DNA from: Orobanche coerulescens
Lineage: Eukaryota > Streptophyta > Magnoliopsida > Lamiales > Orobanchaceae
Direction: 5' to 3'
NCBI GenBank assembly: GCA_033398695.1
Contig: CM065806.1
Location: forward strand, 43,177,001 to 43,241,000
DNA length: 64,000 bases
The notes below the pieces were generated by a model. The model ran no database searches. It had not been told where the DNA came from and saw only the letters and a program-made list of their open reading frames with translations. Within the stretch, counting starts at the first letter, position 1; each line of letters opens with the position of its first letter. Both the position numbers and the translations under genes were made by a program. This document shows positions 1 through 11,056 of this stretch, one piece after another.

Positions 1-366
1 AACAACAAATACGAATGCGGATACCCACAACTTTGGGTAAATTACAAAATGGCCCAAAACGCCCGAAAATCATGATACGTGATCGAATAACCAAACCGAA
101 GTTCACAACACGTCTAACAAAGTTAAATGGACTTACGGGAAACTCGAAACAGCAGTTTCAAATGAGATTCGCAAGAATCGAGCTCAAGTGCGGAAAAGTC
201 GCCAAAAAGCACGGAACTCAACAAAACGACACCGAAACGAACTCGGATGACAAAATCTACAGAATTAACCATTCTCGGAATAACGAAATGGTCATGAGCG
301 AGTCGTCAAAATGGACTTTCTCCGAAAAAAAAGAAATTACCGGAAATCGAAATTACGGGTATTACA
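1..366 (-). mobile_element. 3' LTR (partial), chromovirus-like non-autonomous retrotransposon
   Basis: On the minus strand an LTR begins with TGTAATACCCG at position 366 and runs off the left edge of the window. It matches 5227-5594 with roughly 95% identity over the part I compared, which pairs it with the 5' LTR of the same element. Just outside it (367-404, minus strand) lies a purine-rich stretch and a motif also found just before the 3' LTR of the coding Ty3 element at about 56733-56772. No coding capacity is seen. Confidence 0.75.
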
Positions 367-2744
367 GACTACCCTCCTTAAAAGAAGTTTCGTCCCGAAA
401 CTTAAAACAAGTAGGGAGAGGAAATATACCACCAAGAATATTTCAATGAGATGCACAAGAATGCGTAACTAACACCCAACGGCGAAACGTTACAAACAAC
501 GCAAAGGAATATACGGCGTGAAAACGCGCTCCACGACGACCAACATAACGCCAACGGTAGAAATATAATAAAACCAACAAGTGTCAAGCGTCATCAAACA
601 GATAATACAATCAAGTCGATTATCCGAAAAACCGCAAAACAAAACGAACGAAAATCAACACGATTGACCAACCCAACGGTTCATCAATCAAAACGCGAGC
701 CAAACGCTGAACAAATACGGAATTCCACCGCCCAAGGGTTGGAAGATCGGAAACGAGACTAATTTCCCGAACTTAAGGGAATTAGGAAGGAGTCTGAATG
801 CTCAACAATCACGAAACAAGATCAACAAAAACCGAACAATCAAACGATCGAACCACAACGATCGAGACAACAAAAATCAAACAATCATGTTCGAATCACG
901 AAGAATAATAAAATTCAAACAACAACTCCCAGGTTCACGTCTCGGCTTGAGACAATATATGATTCGGTGAAAACAACAAGATGTGCATTCACATAAGATG
1001 CAAAGGAAAGGGAATAGCAATTGAATAGTCACAACGACAAACGAGTTATTCCGAAACAATACCACACTCGTTCGATCAACAAAAGCAAGGGACAGGGCAA
1101 GCTCAGAAAATGTTAACGAGCATAAACGAGTCGACAGAGTCGAAAACACAATAGTTCCAAATCCGATCCAATTCGAATAAAAGAACTAATAGAACCAAAT
1201 GATGTCACTTCCGAACAAGGTTCACAAGAATCGAACCGAAATCGAAAAAGTCACAGCGATAACCAGATCAACCCACAACAAGATCACAGCTCGTTCGGAC
1301 GATGAAACCGAAATACAGAATAAGTTCATAAAGTATCGACAGACATGAGCGAATCGATAGATTGGAGAAAGAGAAAATACAGAAGTCAAAATAGCACGGG
1401 TATTACCTTCGACCTCGTCCACGAAATTCACAAAAATGGGAGCAAGGTAACAAGACATTAAACAACCGACACATAACGGAATAATCACCGATGCACACGG
1501 TCATACCAAACTAAGCTCTAATAGCTCGCACATGCGCGACAACGCAGAAATCACTATGAGGCGGCAACATTCAACACCAACATCCCACCTCTCATAGAGG
1601 GCTAACACAACAAATGCGTGGAAAACGACACAATGCTCACACCGCCAATTCGATCATACTCGGGAGCGAACATCATAATGACAACGCGAATATCATACGT
1701 ACATACCCAGCCCTCAAACGGGAATGGATAGGTTTTAAAAACGAAAACCTCATTTTGAAAATAATTTGGAAACACCGGTAGATCTTGAGTATCACTTTTC
1801 AAAAAAAAGTACAAACGTGAAACATCGTTATCGAGACTTTGAGAACCATTTTCCATTGATAAAAAATGAGGACACTTTCCTTTTAGTGAAAACTTTCAGA
1901 AATATTCGACCCTCGAGTCTAAGTATAAGTGTTTCTAAAACATCGAAAATATCTCAAAACATTTTGGTACTCGAGGTAGAAGAATTTTGAAACATGTTGT
2001 GGCACCTTGGATGTACCACGAGAAAACAATTCATTTTAAAAGTACGTCTCGAAATTTATTTTCTAAGATACTCAAGGTTTTCAAAGATAATTCAATGGGC
2101 TAGAATGCCCGAAAATTTCCGGTAATTACACCGAACATTATAGCGTCGTGGGTCCCGCACCGGAACCCACCAGGATAAAAACAATTTACAAAAACGCCAA
2201 AAAAGCCGATGACGGTAATATTTCAAAAACTCACAGAAGCCATTTAGAAAATACTAAATACCGTCATAAGAATTTTGCCAAAACGATCAAGGCTATAATG
2301 CCAACAACTCGGTTAAGGGAATCGGTTTTCGAAATATAACTCAGTCAGTAAAATACCGAAAGCCATTACAAAAGAACTCACGCAGCGGATAAAAGAAATA
2401 AAGTCAAACATGCACAATCCAGCAACACTTCTCCTCATATGAACGAAATATGAGGGTCAAATAACCACATATCAAGAAATCAAAATCCATAAGAGGATTC
2501 CGTCACTTAACAAATAATCATAAAAATTGCTCGTGTCACATGAGGCTCAACACAAAGAAGGGAGACTCACATCCGCAGGTCGCACGAAGATGATGATCGC
2601 CCACGATACTAATCACGAACAACAAACTCAGACGACGCGTCGTGACACGACTCAGTCAGACAAATTCGGACGAGACAAAAACTCAACAGACACCACTAAA
2701 CCCGACAGCCTAGGTTTCCACAACCTAACCTCCGATACCATTTA
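367..2744 (-). mobile_element. Non-coding interior of a non-autonomous LTR retrotransposon
   Basis: This 2.4-kb stretch lies between two LTR copies. On the minus strand it starts with a primer-binding site, TGGTATCGGAGG (2729-2740), next to the 5' LTR; this is a slightly altered initiator-Met tRNA site. It ends with a polypurine-like tract next to the 3' LTR (about 369-384). I find no gag, protease, RT or integrase motif in any frame; the short open frames are not protein-like. A second copy of part of it (roughly 1480-2100) appears at 63470-64000. The arrangement fits a LARD-type element mobilised by a coding relative. Confidence 0.65.
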
Positions 2745-3102
2745 TGTAACACCCCCAATCCGCTCAGGGATATTACACGCCGTAGAACCTTTCCTCAAGT
2801 TTCTACCAGTCTAGTAACAAAACCGAACAACTCAACAACGCCTTTAAGTCTAAAATGACTCAGTAGACCGATTTGGTCTTTCAATAAATATATGTAACTC
2901 AATTAAAATACATGCCCACGCACGGGTCGAATACAACACACTCCCGTACAACGGGGAAAGAATACTGCAGCGGAAATAAAATACAACTAAATCAAAGACA
3001 TCATACGGATCCTCGTGTGATTAGTATCGTTCATCTTTCATCATCCTTCGTGCCGACCCTGTGTTATGCTCCCAAACCTGAATGCAAAAACAGACATCCA
3101 CC

Positions 3103-3144
3103 CCCCGAATACTCGGGGATTAGCAAAACTCCACTGTTTTGCTA
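3103..3144 (-). promoter_or_regulatory. Double hairpin in the LTR 3' half, copy 1
   Basis: Two adjacent inverted repeats read from the sequence. The first has arms CCCCGA/TCGGGG around a 4-base loop (3103-3118). The second has 9-base arms TAGCAAAAC/GTTTTGCTA around TCCACT (3121-3144). Equivalent pairs sit at 11057-11099 and 49448-49490, with compensatory changes in the second stem. Function unknown; an RNA structure in the R/U5 part of the transcript is an inference. Confidence 0.6.
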
Positions 3145-3426
3145 GTGCAAGAACAAAGTGCAAATACGAGCCATACAATTCATATTCCACGAATAATAAT
3201 AACCAGGAATCCTCAAAGATCCAAACGAAACGAAAAGTACTCCCTGAGGCAAGAGTCTGAGAAAAATATTCCAAAATCGAAAGATCACAAATCAATGGAA
3301 ATAATTTATAAAAACAGTTTAAAATGTCATCGAGAGTTTTAATAGAAAACAATTTAGGATTTATCAAATCCTATTTTTCAAAACCCAAAAGACGAAAGGG
3401 GTCACCGCCCCAAAGGTTTACTTTCC

Positions 3427-3537
3427 GTAAAATGACCTTTACAAAACCGTTGGGATTTTAGCCCCAAATTTCATCAACTCACAATAAACCTTTACAAAAC
3501 CGTTCGGATTTTAGCCCCAAATCTCATCAACTCACAG
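3427..3537. repeat. Tandem duplication in LTR, about 60 bp x 2
   Basis: Two adjacent, nearly identical copies of a ~60-bp unit containing the words ACCTTTACAAAACCGTT and TTTTAGCCCCAAAT. It lies inside the 5' LTR on the 3'-half side. Confidence 0.8.
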
Positions 3538-3770
3538 TACCCGAGAATGACAACAAGGTTCGTTTTCCAACATCAAAATCCACAATTAAAGGATTTAACA
3601 CAAACAACAAAATACTCTAGTGCCATCCTAGCCAAGTAAGCCAAACAAACAACTTACCTCTTACACACTTAGTCGATGCATGCAATCATGAAAACCATTC
3701 AAAAGCACTCATTTCCGGAAATGCCATAATCAAATCACATTTGTAAAATGCACCACAATTAACCATCGAT

Positions 3771-3890
3771 CCACGTCTCTGTGGACCCCTACCGAGACCC
3801 CGTCGGATCTAACCTGTAGTGGTTAAAAGCAAGCACGTCGATCCACGTCTCTGTGGACCCCTACCGAGACCCCGTCGGATCTAACCTGTA
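3771..3890. repeat. Tandem duplication in LTR, about 70 bp x 2
   Basis: Two direct copies of a unit that begins GATCCACGTCTCTGTGGACC and ends with GGATCTAACCTGTAGTG, separated by a short spacer. The unit itself contains the small palindrome TCCACGTCTCTGTGGA. Confidence 0.85.
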
Positions 3891-4868
3891 GTGAGCATAC
3901 ACACACATACGTTACTCATGTAATACTAATATGCTAAAAATGTAAGTTCATCAAGAATACTTACTAGAGATGGCCACTTATCCGACACCATTATCAAACT
4001 CTTCGAAACACGATAACAAGATTAAACACGGAATACACGATTCCATAACTTTAAACAACAGGGATACCATACAAGCCTTCAACGTTCAAAATAATCAAAT
4101 CATAATCAATTCCCAAAACACACTGTTCACAAAACACACATGCGTTTTGAAAGAGAGCCTTTAACGAGGCCAAAACGAAATCTTTTGAAACTTCATTTCA
4201 AACAACCAAACAAACACAGCAAGACGATCACCGATCATCATATCCACAAAATAAGAAATGTATGGACAAGGTAATTGCCTTAAAATCGGCACGAAAGTAT
4301 CCCGACGAACACGGCTTAACCGGAAAGCTTCGAAACGCCGGATGCTTTCAAAAAGGAAGACAACAACGAACGGAAGGGTTCAACTTGGTTTCTTCATAAG
4401 AAAATCGACCCTAACAACATATAATTAATAAATCAATGATCATACGAGGAGGAATAATCGTAGAACGTCCGAAAACCCCTCTATGACATTCTACCAGACA
4501 CCTTCAAGGCGTCGATTAAGAACTCAACCAAAACGACGAATCTATACGATCCGACCATGGAATAAAAAAGAAATAGGTAGAATACACCTTAATAATCAAT
4601 AATCCATCAATAATATAAGTTATTACGGATCAAACGAACGAAATCCCACAAAACCCCAATATCCCCAAAACTAGATTTTCAAGAAATCTAACCTTGATTC
4701 GGTAGATCGGAGGAGGTTATGGGATGATTGATTGATGTTAGAAACTCAAGAACTTCGTGGATTGGAAGAACAACATCATGTATTCGACCTCTCCAAGCTT
4801 CCAGCCGCGGAAGGAAAAGAAACGAAATGAAAAACGGGTGAAGAAATGACCTGCACGACCATTATTAA

Positions 4869-5095
4869 TACTGCCCAGGACGCACGAGCAAGCACGCACG
4901 AGCAGCCGGTCGTGCGCCTCGTCGGGCGCGCCCACTGCCAGCCAACTGCCGGGACGCACAAGCACCGGGCACGAGCACTTGCTCGTGCGTGTGCAATCAG
5001 GGCCTCATGAGTACCGGATCGTGCGCACAGCTCGTGCGCCACACTCGTGCGCGCCTGGCAGGTCCCTGCCGCACGTGGCCGGCCAGTGCCTAGCC
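4869..5095. repeat. Palindrome cluster in U3, CTCGTGCG/CGCACGAG type
   Basis: At least eight occurrences of GCACGAGC or its complement GCTCGTGC, some back to back (about 4970-4988 reads GCACGAGCACTTGCTCGTGC). Spacers recur (CACTGCC, ACTGCCGG). It occupies the same LTR position as the clusters at 6228-6400, 12713-12818, 44078-44395 and 50117-50402, which have different cores. Confidence 0.75.
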
Positions 5096-5594
5096 GCCAA
5101 GACTCGACGACTCGAATTCTCGAAAACGCACGAAACGAACACGACGAAATGCTCTCGGACAACAACATCGATCCGAAAAGAAATACCATGCAACAATTAA
5201 TCGCACGCGACCATGAAAAGGGTCAAAACAACAAATACGAATGCGGATACCCACAACTTTGGGTAAATTACAAAATGGTCCAAAACGCCCGAAAATCATG
5301 ATACCTGATCGAATAACCAAACCGAAGTTCACAACACGTCTAAAAAAGTTAAACGGACTTACGGGAAACTCGAAATAGCAGTTTCGAATGAGACTCTCAA
5401 GAATCGAGATCAAGTGCGGAAAAGTCGCCAAAAAGCACGGAACTCAACAAAACGACACCGAAACGAACTCAGATGACAAAAACTGCAGAATTAACCATTC
5501 TCGGAATGACGAAACGGTCATGAGCGAGTTGTCAAAACGGATTTTCACCGAAAAAAAAAAGAAATTACCGGAAATCAAAATTACGGGTATTACA

Positions 5595-6929
5595 ATAAAG
5601 TCCACGTTAATTCACGACACGCTGCATTCTCAAAGTATAAAGATTATAGTCAAGATACTCACCTTAATAACCGCTACTGAACACTCCGACGAACACGGTT
5701 CAACCGGAATGCTCGGACCCCGAAGGAGACAACGAACGGGAGGGTTCCGACTCGAGTTCTTCACAAGGATTTCATCCCTAAGTCATATAAACAATAACTC
5801 AACCATCGTATGATGAATAATAATCGCATAACGCCCGAATCCCCCTCTAAGATCTTCTATCGGACACATTCAAGGCGTCGATTAAGAACTCGACCAAAAC
5901 AACGAATCTATACAATCCAACCATAGAATAATAATGGAAATGATAGAATACATCTAAATAACCATCAATCCATCATAAATCTAAGTTATTACAGTTAAAT
6001 CGGACAAAACCAAACAAAACCCCCAATTTTCCCAAACGAGGATTTCTAGGAAATCTGACCCGATTCGCTCGATCAAAGGATGTTATAGGATAGATAATCG
6101 ATGATATGAACTCCAGGATTTCATGGATTCATCCCACCAAGCCTCCAGCCGCGGAAGGGAAAGAAACGAAATGAGAAAATAGGTGTAAACCCGTCTGCTG
6201 GGCCTTATATAGGCAGCCTGTCGGCCGCCTTACGTACGTAATCGGCCATGGTTTACGGTCGTAACCGGCCATGGCCGAGCCCACTGCCCAGAACTGCCGG
6301 CAGTGTTACGTACGTGACCGGCCAGGGCTTACGTTCGTAACAGGCCTTATGGCCGTAACTGCCGGGCCCTTACGGCCGTAACTCGGCCAGGTGTGCCAAT
6401 GCCCCAACACGTGCGGCCATGACTCGGCCGTGGCCAACTCCGACGGCCCGGACGACCCCGAAACCCGAACCTGAATATGAATCGAAGATATGGTTACGAA
6501 GTACTCGCAAAGATGAATCCAAGCTCTAAGAGAACACATGATTCAGACCATCCGAACTCAAAATTCGACAACGGAAAGTAATTACCCCAAACTTTTGGAA
6601 ATTACGAAAATGGCTCAAAACGTCTGAAATACACGATACATGATCGAAACACCAAGCCAAAGCTCGCAACATGAATAATAACATTAAATGAACTTACTGG
6701 AAACTCGAAACAACAGTTTCGGATGAGATTCGCATGAATCGAACCCAAGGGCAGAAAAGCAGCTTAAGAATACGGAACTCAACAAAACGATACCGAATCG
6801 AACTCGGATGACAAAAGTGCAGAATTAATCATTCTCGGAATGACGAAACGGTCACAACAGAGTCACTAAGATGGACTTCCGCAAAAAAAAAAAAGAAAAT
6901 TACCGAGAATCGAAATTGCGGATATTACA
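5595..6929 (-). mobile_element. Truncated LTR (5'/U3 side) of the same chromovirus-like family
   Basis: Colinear with 4270-5594 of the neighbouring LTR and ending, in plus sense, with ATATTACA at 6929 (LTR start TGTAATAT in minus sense). Its 3' half is missing. The simplest reading is that the element whose 5' LTR ends at 5594 inserted into this older LTR, leaving the other part beyond the left edge. It carries its own palindrome cluster. Confidence 0.7.
6228..6400. repeat. Palindrome cluster in U3, TTACG..CGTAA type
   Basis: Repeated TTACGTACGTAA, TTACGGTCGTAA, TTACGTTCGTAA and TTACGGCCGTAA words separated by GGCC-rich spacers, with ACTGCC spacers as in the neighbouring LTR. All cores are palindromes or differ from one by a single base. 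Confidence 0.8.
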
Positions 6930-8087
6930 GAATCGAAAGGTTGTGATAGTATACGTGGACCTTTGACTTGAGGGTTCAGTAGAAGATGTGCCTGTGACGT
7001 TTAGTTTGTCATTAGAGTAGTTAGACTCATTTGCTTAATTGTTGAGTCGACCTCGAAGTGCAGACTATACGGGCAGGTAATAGTCTTTACTGTACGCCAA
7101 GAAAGGATTCTATCTCCTGTTAGTTAGCAGGCGTATGTCCTATACAGTTAATGGCAAATAAGATCATAAGTCTTTGGCCAAAGCATTCTGATATAGTCGT
7201 ATTGGATACACTATTGATCAGTCGGTCTTGATTTGTGTTAACACATGTATAGAGTCTAGTCAATAGTAGGGTTTGACTTTACCGTGATCCGAAGACTTGA
7301 CCGGGACATCTGATGAAGAGTCTATACGTATATAGTATTCACGACATAATGGTTTTGGAATGATCCCTTCATTCGTTCTCAGTCGGGGTTTACAGTGCGG
7401 CCCGCTAGGCTGGCTAAGTGATGCCCGCACTCATTAGTTTCTCCTAATGCCGGCTGAGATGGACCTACGGATTCGCGCATCAGGAGCGTTGATGGATAAA
7501 TATGAATTTATTATCTCTCTATTAAATATTAGATATTGGATATCTAATTATGATTTATTGGATAAATCAAATAGCGGTCTTATGAATTAAAATTAAATTA
7601 CCGGGTCATATTATATTTCTTAGAGAAATATATTTGTATTTGATATAATTAATTAATTAGATTAATTAATTAATATAAATACATTGGTGATTAAACGGAG
7701 TTTATTTGACGGAGTCGTTTGACGAAAGTCCTGTACACGAGCCGAGTGACTCGGCTCATTTCTAGGAAACTTCCTTGGGCCGCCCCACCCTCTCCCCACC
7801 TCACATAATATTATTTCCATGCATGTGTATGTGATGGTTGTGTTTTTTTGTGTTGACATTTTATCTCATTATTAGACATATTATTTATATGTTTTGAGAT
7901 ATATATAATAAAAACATTAGAACAACCAAAACAAACACACACACACACACACTAACATGTTGATCATACTGCCGAGAGGAAAGAGGAGGGAGAGAAAAAT
8001 TTTCCTTCTTCATTTTATTCATCTTTGAGGTGAAAAGATTTAAGAAAAACTAAGAGAGAAAAATTCCTATAGTAATTCCTAGCCGTG
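6930..8087 (+). mobile_element. Partial Ty1-copia LTR, 5'-truncated
   Basis: Matches, in opposite orientation, the copia LTR at 44970-46721, covering the part between about 46300 and 45250. The first ~430 bp of the LTR are missing, and its 3' end is replaced by the B-element LTR at 8088. Shared landmarks include the GAGCCGAG..CTCGGCTC stretch (7740-7760 here, 45468-45486 there). It contains an (AC)n microsatellite at about 7934-7953. No coding sequence. Confidence 0.75.
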
Positions 8088-9250
8088 TGTTGTGTCGAGA
8101 ATTATACTCTCCGACCGGCGATCGCCTCGGAGATCGGGTGACCTAGCCAGCAGAACTGCCGAGCAGCCGAGGCAGAACTGCCGACCAGCGACCAGGAGGC
8201 TTAGCCTTAGCCCGACAGCCAAGATAGATCAATCGACCGAAGGTCCCAGGACAAGTCCCGGTGCCGAGCGATCGACATCTAAGACGATCGTATCTCGGTA
8301 CTTGGCGATCGACTCCTGGTGGCCGACTAGAAGACGATAATCTCCCGACACTTGCCGACCGACCCTTGGTGACCGACCGATGCCGACCCTCAGCGACTGG
8401 CCGATGCCGACCTCTGGTGACCAGCTAGAGACGACCGCCTCATTCCGCTCGAAGCCGATAGTCATCCAGTCGGCAAAGGCCGAGCCTCAGGACAGACCCC
8501 ACGTGCAGTGTCGAGACAAGATCCGTATATCACGGATCGTAGACCACAGCCTGTCAGCATCTTCCCACCAGCCGACAGGCCCGCCGAAAGGTGTCAGTAG
8601 GACCGCATGTGACAGTGACTCCGGACGCGTGCTGGCTCCTCATTGGACCGCACAGCTGGCTTCCAGCAGCTGCTTTGGACTTTAGGCCGACAGCCCGTGT
8701 GACTTAAGGAAGATCGCCCCATTATTATATTGGCCGGCAGACGATCGCCCCATTATTATATTGGCCGGAAGGCGATCGCCCGCCAGAAGACAAGGCTCCT
8801 CTGCCCCTATAAATAGAAGGCAGCCTGCACTTGTCCATGGAACGAAATTCTTCAGCACTCACGGAAATTCTTCTGATTCTCACGGCTTCCCAACAAGCAA
8901 TACACACACTTGGCTTTCTCCTACTCTTGGCAACAGCTATCTTTTGGTTCTTTCTTCTCTCGGCCTCTCTCATACAGAAGACGATCGTCAGGGACGAAGA
9001 ACACCGAGCTTCGCTCAAGAGCTGGATTAACAGAGTCTTTTTACACTCATTGTACTTAGATTCTCACATTAATACTTGTATCCACGAATATTTGTATTAA
9101 TAACATCTCGCGAGAGCATTCAAGCCCGGGCCTAACAAACCCGGCAAATCTTGTGTTTATTCATATTCTCTCGGAAGTGCTCCCGCAACTTTGTTTGTTG
9201 TCCGTTCATTCCATCAGTATTTAATCTTCGGATAAATATTTTGGGCAACA
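8088..9250 (+). mobile_element. 5' LTR of Ty3-type element B, copy 1
   Basis: Starts TGTTGTGTCG and ends GGGCAACA, followed by ACCATTGGCGCTAGAGGAAG, a primer-binding-site-like word. The second copy (19190-19831) shares the same two ends. A strong TATA box (TATAAATA) is at 8808-8815. The U3 part is rich in CGATCG-containing words, and 8705-8770 holds a ~38-bp duplication (GATCGCCCCATTATTATATT). Inserted into a copia LTR, where the flanking 5 bp are CCGTG. Confidence 0.7.
8808..8815 (+). promoter_or_regulatory. TATA box of the B-element LTR
   Basis: TATAAATA in a GC-richer context inside the LTR, about 440 bp before its 3' end, a normal position for LTR transcription start in plant Ty3 elements. 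Confidence 0.55.
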
Positions 9251-9379
9251 ACCATTGGCGCTAGAGGAAGGGGATCTAACCCTCAATTTTATTCCTACCG
9301 TCTCGAAGAACACTCACTGTTCTCTGGGGCATATACCTGAAGAAACACTCACTGTTCTTTAGAGAAAGCCTTCAGAATC

Positions 9380-9805
9380 ATGTCTTCCGCCTCCACGCCG
9401 AAGAAAGCCGCCGGCCAGCCCGCCAGACGCCTCGTTCCGTCCCAGTCCGAGCAACAGCCGATGGCGGAGGGTGGTCGCCGCGGTCCGAGACGCTCGATCC
9501 CGCCCCTGATGGGTGGCCCAAGCCTCTCGCTCGATCATCTCCGAACCGCGGAACAGATCGACAAGGTCATGGCCGTCCTACAGGAGCGACGGAGTGCTCT
9601 CGACGCGCCTCCCACTATCACCCCCTTGGCCGTCCGCCGGAAGACCAAGCGGAAGTTCAAGGCGTTACTGGCCGAGCGATCGCGTGGAGGCTCTCATCCG
9701 CAAGGAGAGGCGCTCGCCAGCCGGGGCACGTCTGTTTTCGATCGCCTGGGCAGCGACCCGTCTTGGCGACCGGGGCAGTACGGCCCCAGCTACGAGACGA
9801 CGAAA
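9380..9805 (+). pseudogene. Gag N-terminal fragment of Ty3 element B, copy 1
   Basis: An open frame begins at 9380, about 130 bp after the LTR and primer-binding site, where gag is expected. It encodes a basic, serine/proline-rich N-terminus, then a stretch (roughly residues 50-75, ending in LQERRSALDAPP) shared with the second copy of B at 19938-20079/39362-39895. Similarity stops after the SYET residues at about 9803; the sequence then changes to a SIRE-like copia LTR and the frame ends at 9829. The gag core, nucleocapsid and pol are missing, so this is a truncated remnant. Confidence 0.65.
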
Positions 9806-10473
9806 AGCTCAAAGGATCGACATCTATAAATACCTGAAGATTTGAATTGAGCAAAGTACGATATGAACAATACTCTCTAGCAATCAAAGCAATCAAGCGA
9901 ACTATATCATCGTGAAGAGCAAGAGATCACAGTTCATATACTAAGAAAGCTCTTAGTTGGAGAAGACAACCACTCGTGTCTTAAAACTTGAGTTCGGGGT
10001 ACTTCACTGGTTGAAGTTGCGTGACTGATAAACATCCGAGGATTTGAAGATCAAGAGGTGTTAGGCAGTCGGAAGGAGTTGCAACGACAGGATTTCCACT
10101 GGTTGGAAGCTGTTGTAGCTAAGTAGATACACTGTAATATTTATCATTGGTTGAGAATTATAGTGGATTCATCTCCAACTGGTTTGGAGAAAAGTGGATT
10201 AGTAGAGGATTACTCCACCTCTGAGACCACTATAAATTCCCTGCGTATTTTACTGCTTTATCATCATACTTACCTGCTGCATTCATATTCATTGTTCCAT
10301 TTAATTTTCTGTATTCATCATCAGTTGACTTCCACACTCATATTGTCTACAGACGACTCTAAGTCATCTGTACCTATCAGCTGAGAAGCTCCTTAACTCC
10401 TTCTTGGGAAAAGAGTTCAAATAAGTCTATTCACCTCCCCTCTAGACTTATTTCTGACCACTTGTGACCTACA
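9803..10473 (+). mobile_element. Partial LTR (R/U5 side) of a SIRE-like Ty1-copia element
   Basis: Matches 18840-19189 in inverted orientation, for example around GTTGGAGAAGACA and GAGT.CGGGGTACTT. It ends in CTACA at 10473 after a stretch typical of SIRE/Maximus LTR ends (TTCACC..CCTCTAGACTTATTT). A TATA-like word lies at about 9825-9832. No Met primer-binding site follows, so it is not attached to an interior. The lineage assignment is from general resemblance and is moderate. Confidence 0.5.
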
Positions 10474-10696
10474 AATAGTTCAATAGTTTGTTTTGAATTG
10501 TCGTGGAAAGTACCCTGCATGGGGAATGGATTTATTTACCATATTGTCGTATCCTGTTTCATTCAAATATTTTAGCTGAGGCCACAACACTATTCTTGAT
10601 AAATTTTTTATATTATGTGTTATGTATGTGTGTGTGTAATTGTTTGCCTGGTAGACCTTCGTGGAAGGTTCTAAGACGTGTAATGGCCCTTGAAAT
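10474..10696 (+). mobile_element. Plus-strand chromovirus-type LTR end, split by a solo LTR
   Basis: The last ~60 bp (CTGGTAGACC..TTCTAAGACGTGTAATGGCCC) match, in the opposite orientation, the first bases of the minus-strand LTRs at 2745 and 10697. The remaining 14 bases of this LTR end (ACTGGGGTATTACA) are at 13338-13351, on the other side of the solo LTR. The 5' limit is unclear. A (TG)n run lies at about 10623-10638. Confidence 0.55.
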
Positions 10697-11056
10697 TGTA
10701 ACACCCCCAATCCACTCAGGGATATTACACGTCGTAGACCCTTTCCTCAAGGATATACCAGGCTAATAACTAAAATCAAACATCTCAACGTCGCCTTTAA
10801 GGCTAAAGTGACCCAGTAGACCGATTTGGTCATCAATTAATACACACAACTCAATCTCATTACATACCCACGCAGGGGTCAAAATACAACACGCTCCCGC
10901 ACAACGGGGAAAAAGTACTGCAGTGGAAATAACTACAACTAAACCAATACAACATCGTACGGGTCCTCATGTGATTAGTATCGATCATCTTTCATCATCC
11001 TTCGTGCCAACTCTGTGTTATGCTCCCCAAAACATGAATTCAATACAGAAATCCAC

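Larger units (their letters stand above)
2745..5594 (-). mobile_element. 5' LTR, chromovirus-like, 2.85 kb
   Basis: In minus-strand sense the LTR starts TGTAATACCC (at 5594) and ends GGGGGTGTTACA (at 2745), followed by the Met-type primer-binding site. It contains, in minus sense: a palindrome cluster (4869-5095), two tandem duplications (about 3771-3890 and 3427-3537) and a double hairpin (3103-3144). The flanking bases at 5595-5599 are ATAAA; the matching target duplication would be outside the window. Confidence 0.8.

Noticed and set aside
4776..5189. Long overlapping open frames on both strands in GC-rich DNA
   Set aside because: They lie over the palindrome cluster of an LTR; high GC and repeats remove stop codons. 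The same applies to 50059-50553 and 56916-57257.
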